A stretch of 13,113 nucleotides of DNA from an uncultured Janibacter sp. (GTDB lineage: Bacteria > Actinomycetota > Actinomycetes > Actinomycetales > Dermatophilaceae), in assembly GCA_946222495.1 (NCBI GenBank), contig CAMICF010000068.1, forward strand, positions 1 to 13,113, in the 5' to 3' direction. Positions 1 through 6,035 of this stretch are shown here, one piece after another. The position numbers and the translations under genes were made by a program. How positions within the stretch are numbered: position 1 is the stretch's first letter; the number at the start of each line of letters is the position of its first letter. The notes under the pieces are model-generated. The model was not told where the DNA came from and did no database searches. It saw only the letters and a program-made list of their open reading frames with translations.

Positions 1-44
1 GGGGTGTCCTCTCCCAGGCTGTCGCGCCCGCACTCGAGCAGGGG

Positions 45-416
45 ATGAGCCAGACCGCGATCGTCTGGGCTCTGCGCGACCGCGGCGAGGAAGAGCTCCT
101 CGAGCGGGCCACCGCCCACGTCGCGATCGCCCGGGCTGCGATTGCTGAGGTTCGCATCGACATCCGGCTCGGCCAGGCCTGCCGACGCTGCGGACGCATG
201 GGCGAGTCCACCGGGTCCGGCGAGCTCGTCGACGGCGAGCACACCACCTGCCCGACAGACGTCGTCGAGCGTCACGTCGAGGACCACGCCCAGGTGCCCG
301 CCGAGGAAGTGCTGGCGGCATGCCAGGGCCTGGGCATGACCCGCGAGCAGGTCGCCGAGATCAACCCCGCCGCCGCCCTGCTGTGGGGCCGCACGACGAC
401 GGGTTCGGCGTGGTGA
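45..416 (+). CDS. Small Cys-containing protein, function unknown
   Basis: This is an unrecognised protein of 123 residues from the ATG at 45. The frame is also open from 45 back to the first base of the window, with no other start codon and no well-spaced ribosome binding site before the ATG, so the true start may lie outside the window. The N-terminal half looks helical and charged (around RDRGEEELLERA). A CRRCGRMG motif near residue 46 and a later TCP could bind a metal, but a full four-ligand site is not obvious. Its stop codon overlaps the GTG of the next gene (GTGA at 413-416), so the two are probably translated together. The next genes encode zinc-ribbon-like and HTH proteins, which suggests an actinophage or mobile-element operon. 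No function is assigned. Confidence 0.6.
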   Translation: MSQTAIVWALRDRGEEELLERATAHVAIARAAIAEVRIDIRLGQACRRCGRMGESTGSGELVDGEHTTCPTDVVERHVEDHAQVPAEEVLAACQGLGMTREQVAEINPAAALLWGRTTTGSAW

Positions 417-850
417 CGCTCGAGTGCGCCCTGTGCCATCGCATCGGGCGCCGGCTCTTCGTCCCGTACGGCTCTGAGGGGTGGGTGTGCTCGCGTGACG
501 ACCTGTGCCGGGCCCGCCGTCGACGCCGCGAGCAGCGGGCCTTCGACCACCTCGACACGGTCCCGCAGTCACCTGCACCCAGGATCGACGGAGACGGGGT
601 CGACCAGTCCTGGCAGGACGTGCCCTACGTCGTCATCCCACCCCACACCGCGACACCCCTGGCCCACCTCGCCCTCGAGGCGCACGGGTACCTGTGGAGC
701 GGTGGCAGCGGAGCGTCAACCCACGTCGTGAACGTCCGCACCCGGTGCGGCCGAGACATGATCGCCGACCGGTCCAACGACTCCTGGTCCCGGCTCTGCC
801 GGGGCTGCTTCCCCCAGCTCGCGACTACCGACACCGGGTCGCCGTCGTGA
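413..850 (+). CDS. Zinc-ribbon-like small protein
   Basis: This is a 145-residue protein of unknown function. I chose the GTG at 413 because it overlaps the upstream stop codon in a GTGA junction; GTG 410 is one codon earlier and equally possible. The N-terminus has CALC, then VCSRDDLC about 22 residues later, a plausible four-cysteine zinc ribbon followed by a very basic stretch (RARRRRREQR). A second cysteine group near the C-terminus (CGRDM, later LCRGC) could form another metal site. A basic patch beside a zinc ribbon suggests nucleic-acid binding, but that is inference. Its stop (848-850) overlaps a GTG at 847 in the frame of the following HTH gene, so the three upstream genes look like one transcription unit. 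Confidence 0.6.
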   Translation: MTLECALCHRIGRRLFVPYGSEGWVCSRDDLCRARRRRREQRAFDHLDTVPQSPAPRIDGDGVDQSWQDVPYVVIPPHTATPLAHLALEAHGYLWSGGSGASTHVVNVRTRCGRDMIADRSNDSWSRLCRGCFPQLATTDTGSPS

Positions 851-886
851 CTGCCCATGAGAGCCCCGCCAGGACGGCCCAGGCAC

Positions 887-894
887 AGGAGGTG
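887..894 (+). promoter_or_regulatory. Shine-Dalgarno site for the HTH gene
   Basis: AGGAGGTG lies six bases upstream of the ATG at 901 and is the strongest ribosome binding site in this part of the window. It is the reason for choosing ATG 901 over the in-frame GTG at 847. Confidence 0.7.
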
Positions 895-900
895 CCCGAG

Positions 901-1728
901 ATGACCAGCACCACCGACGCCGGCTTGCTCGAGGACAAGGCTCGTGCCCGCCGCGAGCGGCGTACCCGATGGTCCAAGCGCCGCAAGCTGCGCCTGCTCG
1001 AGGGGACCTGGGAGCCCACCCCCTTCGTGCCGGTGGCACAGGCACGGGTGCACCTGCTCCACCTGCACAGCCAGGGGTGGTCGATCGCTGCCCTCGAGGC
1101 CCTGCTCGGCGTGCCCAGCGGGGGTCTGTCCCCGTTGGTTTACGAGCGGGATCGCGAGGCTCGACGTCACATCACCCAGAGGCGCCATGAGGAGATCCTC
1201 GGCCTGGTCCCGAATGTGGACCGGGTACCGGACGGGTGTCACGTGCCCGCCCTGGGAGCCATCCGTCGGGTGCGTGCGCTGAACGCCGTCGGGTGGTCTC
1301 TGTCGGCGATCGCGGACCGTGCTGGGGTGAGCAAGCAGGCCATCGCGAGCTCACTCGCCAGGGATGTGATCACCGCTCGGGCAGCTCGTCGGATCCGGGA
1401 CATCTACGCCGAGCTCGAGATGAGCCAGGGGCCATCGCAGCGCACGAGACGGCACGCAGCCGCTCAGGGCTGGGCGCCGCCTGCGGTGTGGGACGACATC
1501 GACGACCCCGACGAGGATCCCGACCCGGCGCTGTGGCGGAAAGTCCACGACGGCCCGGGCGTGCTGACCCAGGAGGCTCTGATGGACTGCGCGTCGTGGG
1601 GGCTGACCCGCGAGCAGACCGGGGATCGTCTCGGGGTCCAGTCCGATTCCGTCGACCGGTGGCTCGAACGGCATGACCTGCCCGAGCTGCGGGCACGCTT
1701 CGCCCGCAACGAGACCGCGGCCGCCTAG
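901..1728 (+). CDS. Multi-HTH DNA-binding protein of mobile-element type
   Basis: This 275-residue protein carries three helix-turn-helix-like units. The first is near residues 45-80 (SQGWSIAALEALLGVPSGG). The second is near 121-155 (AVGWSLSAIADRAGVSKQAI), the clearest HTH. The third is near 226-260 (WGLTREQTGDRLGVQSDSV). Between the second and third lies GWAPPAVWDDIDDPDEDP, a phrase I associate with HTH proteins common in actinobacterial phages and mobile elements. The start at 901 has a strong ribosome binding site. An alternative GTG at 847 would add 18 residues and overlap the previous stop. The protein probably binds DNA as a regulator, but its target is unknown. The nuclease gene starts only 17 bases after its stop codon, so the two could be co-transcribed. 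Confidence 0.75.
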   Translation: MTSTTDAGLLEDKARARRERRTRWSKRRKLRLLEGTWEPTPFVPVAQARVHLLHLHSQGWSIAALEALLGVPSGGLSPLVYERDREARRHITQRRHEEILGLVPNVDRVPDGCHVPALGAIRRVRALNAVGWSLSAIADRAGVSKQAIASSLARDVITARAARRIRDIYAELEMSQGPSQRTRRHAAAQGWAPPAVWDDIDDPDEDPDPALWRKVHDGPGVLTQEALMDCASWGLTREQTGDRLGVQSDSVDRWLERHDLPELRARFARNETAAA

Positions 1729-1745
1729 ACCAGGGCCGAGCACGG

Positions 1746-3320
1746 GTGGGCTGTCACAGCCGCGTCCTATCGTGTGGACCACGACGAGCAGAGATCTGGT
1801 GGGAGGTGACAGCGGTGGCCTCTCACGCCGGGGCGTCCCGGGCGGCGTACAACTACCACCTCGCCGCGAAGCGAGACGCGCACCGCCGGTACTCCCAAGA
1901 GCTCGCCGCGGCGACCTACCTCGAGCACGGGGACCTCGATCCGGTGGCCGCTGCCCTGGCCGCGAAGAATGCCGCTGCGAGCCGAGTCAGGTTCCCCACC
2001 TACATGGACTCCATCAAGGCGTTCTGCGCTGACCCGGGCAACGCCTGGCACGGCGAAGTGAACCGGTACGCGCTGACCTCGGGGATGCAGGCCGCGGACC
2101 GGGCCTGGTCGAACTGGCTCGCCTCGCTCACGGGTGCCCGTGCGGGTGCACGGGTGGGGTACCCGCGTTTCCACGCCAAGGGCCGCACCCGGGACTCGTT
2201 CACGCTGTACCACGACGTGAAGAAGCCGAACCTGCGCCCAGACGGGTACCGGCGTCTAGTCCTACCGGCCAAGATCACCGGCAGCCGCGGCGCGTCGATC
2301 CGGCTCCACTGCAACCTGCGCCACCTCGCCCGCCGCATCACCAAGGGCACCGCCCGGATCCAGTCGGTGACGATCACGCGCGGCGGCCGACGCTGGTACG
2401 CCAGCGTCCTGGCCAAAGAGGTCATCGACCTCCCCGAGCACGCGAACCGCCGCCAGCGCGCCGGCGGTCCCGTCGGCGTCGACGTCGGGGTCCACCACTA
2501 CGCCGCCCTGTCCACCGGCGAGCTCCTCCCCAACCCCCGCCACCTGCGCGCCGCGACCACCCGGCTGGTCAAGGCCCAGCAGGCGCTCTCACGCACCGGC
2601 TGGTGGCTCCTCGACGGCGACGACACCATCGTCGGGTTCACCCGCGCACCGCGCCGCGGGCAGCGCCGCAGACCCACGACGAGACGGGTCAAGGCACAGG
2701 CCCGGGTCGCCCGCTCGTACGCCGACCTTGCCGAGCGCCGAGCCACCACTCAGCACGCCCTGACCAAGCGCCTCGCCACCTCCCACGACGTCGTCGCGAT
2801 CGAGGACCTCAACGTCGCCGGGATGACCCGCACCGCCAGAGGCACCCTCGAGAAGCCTGGCAGCAACGTGCGCGCCAAGGCCGGCCTCAATCGCTCCATC
2901 CTCGACGTCGGTTTCGGCGAGATCCGCCGCCAGCTCACGTACAAGACCGCTTGGTACGGGTCCCGCCTGGCCGTCATCGACCGGTGGGAACCGACCAGCA
3001 AGACCTGCTCGACCTGCGGCACAGCAAGAGCCACGCTGCCCCTAGCCGAACGGGAGTACCACTGCACCACGTGCGGCACACGGATCGACCGGGACCTCAA
3101 CGCAGCCCGCAACATCCTCACTGCCGCCGCGGTGATGCTTGACGACGCCCGCGGAAAGCAGGAGTCTCAAAACGCCCACGGAGGCCCAGGCGCGGACACG
3201 TCCGCGACAAGCCGCAGATGTGAGGAAGGCCAGGACCCCCCGGGTACCGGCCACCCCGACCGGGGAACTGGTCGGCCACCTCCACGAACCCAACGCGGTC
3301 TGGGTGCGCCAGCGGCATAA
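1746..3320 (+). CDS. tnpB: TnpB/Cas12-superfamily RNA-guided endonuclease
   Basis: This is an RNA-guided DNA nuclease of the TnpB family, the ancestors of Cas12. From GTG 1746 it has 524 residues. RuvC-I is VGVDVGVHH (Asp246). RuvC-II is VVAIEDLNVAGM (Glu353). The zinc finger has CSTC (Cys421, Cys424) and CTTC (Cys440, Cys443). RuvC-III is DRDLNAARNIL (Asp450). The bridging text (LNRSILDVGFGEIRRQLTYK, TAWYGSRLAVIDRWEPTSKT) matches actinobacterial TnpB proteins, so it should be catalytically competent. The tail after about residue 460 is low-complexity and probably overlaps the guide-RNA scaffold. The start is uncertain. GTG 1815 has a much better ribosome binding site and would give 501 residues, and bases 1747-1791 read better in another frame, so the usual first strand looks damaged. 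No TnpA is nearby. A repeat array begins 16 bases after the stop. It could instead be a Cas12n-like type V effector; the protein alone does not separate the two. Confidence 0.9.
   Translation: MGCHSRVLSCGPRRAEIWWEVTAVASHAGASRAAYNYHLAAKRDAHRRYSQELAAATYLEHGDLDPVAAALAAKNAAASRVRFPTYMDSIKAFCADPGNAWHGEVNRYALTSGMQAADRAWSNWLASLTGARAGARVGYPRFHAKGRTRDSFTLYHDVKKPNLRPDGYRRLVLPAKITGSRGASIRLHCNLRHLARRITKGTARIQSVTITRGGRRWYASVLAKEVIDLPEHANRRQRAGGPVGVDVGVHHYAALSTGELLPNPRHLRAATTRLVKAQQALSRTGWWLLDGDDTIVGFTRAPRRGQRRRPTTRRVKAQARVARSYADLAERRATTQHALTKRLATSHDVVAIEDLNVAGMTRTARGTLEKPGSNVRAKAGLNRSILDVGFGEIRRQLTYKTAWYGSRLAVIDRWEPTSKTCSTCGTARATLPLAEREYHCTTCGTRIDRDLNAARNILTAAAVMLDDARGKQESQNAHGGPGADTSATSRRCEEGQDPPGTGHPDRGTGRPPPRTQRGLGAPAA
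1801..1817 (+). promoter_or_regulatory. Candidate internal ribosome binding site and GTG start for tnpB
   Basis: GGGAGGTGA at 1801-1809 lies eight bases upstream of an in-frame GTG at 1815. This would start the protein at MASHAGASRAAYN, right at the first conserved helix of TnpB. It is a far better initiation site than the GTG at 1746, which has only a weak GAG upstream. It may also be a chance match inside coding sequence. Confidence 0.45.
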
Positions 3321-3336
3321 CCCCAGGTCGCGAAGT
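3150..3336 (+). ncRNA. Candidate omega-RNA-like scaffold at the tnpB 3' end
   Basis: TnpB guide RNAs are known to derive from the 3' end of tnpB and the adjoining element end, with the guide immediately 3' of the scaffold. This stretch covers the low-complexity tail of the ORF and the 16 bases after it. It contains a perfect 6 bp stem (CCGACC 3256-3261 with GGTCGG 3270-3275, loop GGGGAACT) and neighbouring GC-rich segments that could pair further. The 3' boundary is set here only by the start of the first repeat. The assignment rests on family knowledge and position; no promoter or processing site was identified. Confidence 0.3.
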
Positions 3337-3660
3337 GTCCGCTCCGCGCGAGCGGGGGTGGTCCCCCCTACGAGGTCACCTTCGACACCATCGGCGGGTC
3401 CGCTCCGCGCGAGCAGGGGGTGGTCCCAGCAGCAGGCCCATCACGATCGCGTCCGCTTCGCGCGAGCGGGGGTGGTCCCCGGTAGAGGGAGGCGTAGAGC
3501 GGGGTGTTGTGGTCCGCTCCGCGCGAGCGGGGTGGTCCGTTCATCGACCAGATGATGCGCGGCACCCTCGAGTCCGCTCCACGCGAGCGGGGGTGGTCCC
3601 TGATGATGCTGACCTACCTCAGCGCGAAGGCAGTCCGCTCCGCGCGAGAGGGGTGGTCCG
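3337..3660 (+). CRISPR. Six-repeat CRISPR array with type I-E-like architecture, degenerate
   Basis: Repeats are at 3337-3365, 3398-3427, 3451-3479, 3512-3539, 3572-3600 and 3633-3660. Spacers are 3366-3397, 3428-3450, 3480-3511, 3540-3571 and 3601-3632: four of 32 bp and one of 23 bp. The 29 bp unit reads GTCCG, then stem CTCCGC, loop GCGA, stem GCGGGG, then GTGGTCCC. The stem has one T-G wobble, and the last eight bases sit where the type I-E crRNA 5' handle lies. Length, stem position and 32 bp spacers match type I-E arrays such as that of E. coli. Copies vary: copy 2 has an extra A, copy 3 a T in the stem, copy 5 an A, copies 4 and 6 each lack one G, and copy 6 also has a C-to-A change. 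No AT-rich leader is visible; the flank is the tnpB 3' end. No I-E cas genes or cas1/cas2 are in the window. Same-strand orientation would allow read-through from tnpB. Confidence 0.93.
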
Positions 3661-3820
3661 GCACAGCGTCAGCTTCCTGCGCTCGCCGGGGTTCGGTGGG
3701 GCTGCCGCCGTCGTCGCGGCGCTGATCGCGTTCTGGGCCGCGGCGCGTAGCCGGCGCGCGGAGAACGAGCGGGCGCGTGAGCTGCGTCGACGGGCTGGCT
3801 CAGACCGGTGCGACCTGCGC
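3656..3820 (+). pseudogene. Remnant of a small membrane-protein gene fused to the last repeat
   Basis: Read in the frame of 3656, this encodes SVSFLRSPGFGGAAAVVAA, then a hydrophobic stretch (LIAFWAAA) and a charged segment (RSRRAENERARELRRR). This is the layout of small one-helix membrane proteins that I recall from actinobacteria, usually with about ten residues before this point and a longer helical tail after it. Here the start is missing, because the frame runs back into repeat 6. No stop codon ends it before it overlaps the tail of the convergent gene on the other strand. It therefore looks like a truncated gene left at the array boundary. The family assignment is from memory and moderate at best. 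Confidence 0.45.
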
Positions 3821-3849
3821 TCAGATCTGTCGCGCGCGAGGCTGGACTG

Positions 3850-5271
3850 TCAGTCGTTGATCCGGTGCACGCGAGCCAAGGAGCCGGTGCGTAGCTCGGA
3901 GGTGCTGACCCGACCGAGCGTCGAGGCCCAGGCACGGTCGCCGGGGCGCCCGGGCAGCCGACGTCGCTTCGTGGTCGACCAGGACCGGTCAGTGAGGGTG
4001 GCCAATACCCGCCTGCCCAGCACGGCGGCATCTCCGGCAGCGAGGTTGACCAGGACCATCTCGAGGGACCCCGGTTGCTGCACTGTCACGACGTGCGCGA
4101 TGTGGTCGACCAGGCCTGTCTCGTCGGTGGAGAAGAGCCAGGCCACCATGTCCATCTCCGCCGGCCCTGCCAGGGGACTGTCGTGGAAGACGAGGTGCTC
4201 TCCCGGGGACAGGCGCGCCGGCGCCGACGTGGGTGTCTGCGCGAGCTGGCCCGCCGGCAGGTAGTACACCGCCGCCTGCGTCAGGGCCAGGCCGATCGCG
4301 GCCAGCTGCCAGCCCGCGTGGGCAGCGCTGGCGTCACCGCGAGCACCGCGACTTGCGCCTTCTTCTAGTCCGCGTCGGGCGAGCTCGAGGAGGTTCATCC
4401 GCAGTGCATGTGCGTGACCGGGGAGGAGGTTGAGCATGGGGTGGGGGGTGTCGCCGATCACCGAGGAGATCTGGGCGTCGCGCAGGGTGTGGTCGACGAG
4501 GTGCTGGCGGATGGTGTCGTGGTTCGCTGCTGTGCTCGAGGTCAGGCTCAGCCGGTCGGTGGCCAGCTGCATGCGTCGGTTGAAGACCCGCTCGGCGTCG
4601 GTCGCGGCGCGGTCGTGGTCCATGCCGAGGGCCTTGACCTGGGAGCTCGAGCGGCGGAAGCCCAGAGCTGGTGCCGGGTTGTCGGCATCGGGGCCGATCG
4701 CCATGGTGTCGCGCAGGACGGTGTCGCGGCCGTCGGGGCCTTGCATCACCTCGGTGACGCGGAGCTGCACTCCTGGGGTGTCTCGGGCTGCCATCTCGAA
4801 CCCGGTGAGCATGCGTCGGGTGCTCTCCTCGTCGGCGCGGTTGCCGACGGCCATCGCCGCGTCGCGCAGCTGCCGGGTGCAGTCCATGAGGCGATCCTGC
4901 AGGACCTTCAACTCGTCGACGTCGACGTCGTCGGTGCTGCGCTGTTGTGCGACCAGCCGGGACAGCTCGTTGCAGAACGCGCGGGCGCGCTCGGCGTCGG
5001 TGTCGTCGACGGCGCGTCGCAGGGCCTGCAGGTGCATCGCCCCGCAGGTCTGCTCAAGGTCCTCTTCTCGATCGCCGCGGTAGTGCGCCAACCCGGTGGC
5101 GACGGAGAGCAGCTGAAGGGTGTCCTGCACCATCTGGTCGTGCGGGGACCACACGAGCTTCTCCTGCGCCGAGCCCGTGGGGTGCTTGGGGGTGAAGCGC
5201 TCCGACAGGGTGGTGAACCAGCCCATGAAGTCCTCGAAGAGGCGCTCTGCGGCGTCCGGCGTCTGGGTCAT
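3850..5271 (-). CDS. Unrecognised 473-residue helical protein
   Basis: I do not recognise this protein. The ATG at 5271 overlaps the stop codon of the upstream gene (ATGA), which fixes the start. The same frame stays open far upstream only because it is antisense to GC-rich sequence. The first 200 residues are mostly helical and charged (MTQTPDAAERLFEDFMGWF near the start, DVDVDELKVLQDRLMDCTRQ in the middle). Near residues 345-370 a more hydrophobic helix appears (WQLAAIGLALTQAAVYYLPA), possibly buried rather than membrane-spanning. The C-terminal part has short strand-like segments (GSLEMVLVNLAAGDAAVLGR) and a basic stretch (TTKRRRLPGRPGDR). No catalytic motif is evident. It is translated with the preceding small gene, so the two products may act together. 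Confidence 0.8.
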   Translation of the reverse strand: MTQTPDAAERLFEDFMGWFTTLSERFTPKHPTGSAQEKLVWSPHDQMVQDTLQLLSVATGLAHYRGDREEDLEQTCGAMHLQALRRAVDDTDAERARAFCNELSRLVAQQRSTDDVDVDELKVLQDRLMDCTRQLRDAAMAVGNRADEESTRRMLTGFEMAARDTPGVQLRVTEVMQGPDGRDTVLRDTMAIGPDADNPAPALGFRRSSSQVKALGMDHDRAATDAERVFNRRMQLATDRLSLTSSTAANHDTIRQHLVDHTLRDAQISSVIGDTPHPMLNLLPGHAHALRMNLLELARRGLEEGASRGARGDASAAHAGWQLAAIGLALTQAAVYYLPAGQLAQTPTSAPARLSPGEHLVFHDSPLAGPAEMDMVAWLFSTDETGLVDHIAHVVTVQQPGSLEMVLVNLAAGDAAVLGRRVLATLTDRSWSTTKRRRLPGRPGDRAWASTLGRVSTSELRTGSLARVHRIND

Positions 5272-5672
5272 CGCTGCCCCGCCACGAAGTCGTCGACGTC
5301 GTCGAGGTCGGCTTCGCCGCCGAGGTCGTACATCGACCCCGCCCAGATCGGCGAGGCGAAGGTACGGGCTCGCTCCGAGTCGTTGGTTTCCTCGTCCCAC
5401 GGCGAGCGCAGCAGAGCGCAGCGGCCGGTCTTGGTGTTCTGAGGGCTGATCTCGTAAGCGATGAGGTGCCCGGTGGAGGAGTTGAAGCGCTGGCGGGCGA
5501 AGGTGAGCAGCCAGCCGCCATGAGGCATCCCGCCGGGCAGACCTTGTCCGCGGAGGCGGAAGCCCCAGTCGCTCTCGGCGGGAGCCCCTCCGGTGCGGTC
5601 GTCGGCGCTCGGCTCGAGGATGGGCAGGCCGATCGCGGCGGACAGCTCGTCGAGGGAGTCGTAGATCTTCAT
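5268..5672 (-). CDS. Unrecognised 134-residue acidic protein, first gene of a coupled pair
   Basis: This 134-residue protein begins MKIYDSLDELSAAIGLPI. Its central region is rich in glycine and aromatic residues (WGFRLRGQGLPGGMPHGGWL) and probably forms strands. The C-terminal tail is strongly acidic (GGEADLDDVDDFVAGQ). The start at 5672 is supported by AGGAGA nine bases upstream (plus-strand TCTCCT at 5682-5687). Its stop overlaps the ATG of the next gene by one base in an ATGA junction, which implies translational coupling and related function. I recognise no family. Such a pair next to mobile genes could be a toxin-antitoxin or defence pair, but nothing in the sequence shows that. Confidence 0.75.
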   Translation of the reverse strand: MKIYDSLDELSAAIGLPILEPSADDRTGGAPAESDWGFRLRGQGLPGGMPHGGWLLTFARQRFNSSTGHLIAYEISPQNTKTGRCALLRSPWDEETNDSERARTFASPIWAGSMYDLGGEADLDDVDDFVAGQR

Positions 5673-6035
5673 GCGGGACGTTCTCCTGTGCTGGTGGGGT
5701 CTGATGCTCGGTCAGTGAGCCGTGGTGCTCACCGTGCCGGGCCGGACTGACACCGCCAGTAGCCCGACGCTGCTTCCGGAACATGGAGCCAGCGACGCTC
5801 GAGGGGCTCGACGAGGTCCGCGGCCACCGCACGCGCGTCTGCACGTCGATCGCTGCCCCCATGGCCTTGACCGTAAATGTGCCGGCAGGAGGGCGCCACC
5901 GCACGCCGTGGCCCGCTGGGGGTGTCGGCGCGCTCACCTACTGTGTGCCCGGACAAGGGCCGGTGGGCGGCCGGAAGGGGGGGCCAACGTGTGGTGTCTC
6001 TGCCGGCGTGTCGGTCGTGACGGGGGTGGTCGTCG
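5673..6035. other. 363 bp intergenic region between divergent genes
   Basis: This stretch separates the minus-strand pair from the plus-strand membrane protein and should hold promoters for both. The only clear signal is the AGGAGA ribosome binding site of the minus-strand gene (5682-5687). A TTGACC followed by the relatively AT-rich GTAAATGT around 5867-5880 could be part of a promoter, but no well-spaced -10 box was found. An open plus-strand frame from 5783 has fairly high third-position GC up to about 6030 but resembles no protein I know and then runs over the next gene, so I do not call it. Confidence 0.4.

Noticed and set aside
1..3336. A complete IS605/IS607 element with TnpA and defined ends
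   Set aside because: No HUH transposase or serine recombinase gene is present, and I could not locate left or right element ends with confidence.
1746..3660. Firm assignment as a Cas12n (V-U4) or Cas12m system
   Set aside because: The protein resembles ordinary actinobacterial TnpB closely and the repeats resemble type I-E. Without alignment to type V effectors, a subtype name would be a guess.
3335..4264. Open frame of 309 codons running through the repeats on the plus strand
   Set aside because: Its first 108 codons are CRISPR repeat and spacer sequence, and its end is antisense to the better-supported minus-strand gene. Only the segment near 3656-3820 looks like real protein, and that is reported as a remnant.
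4408..5442. Plus-strand open frame of 344 codons antisense to the unrecognised minus-strand pair
   Set aside because: The minus-strand genes have a ribosome binding site, an ATGA coupling and more natural protein composition; this frame reads as their mirror.
5271..5937. Extension of the 3850-5271 gene upstream to 5937 in the same frame
   Set aside because: The extension is Arg/Pro-rich, lies out of frame over the small gene at 5268-5672, and the ATG at 5271 has an ATGA overlap that explains translation.
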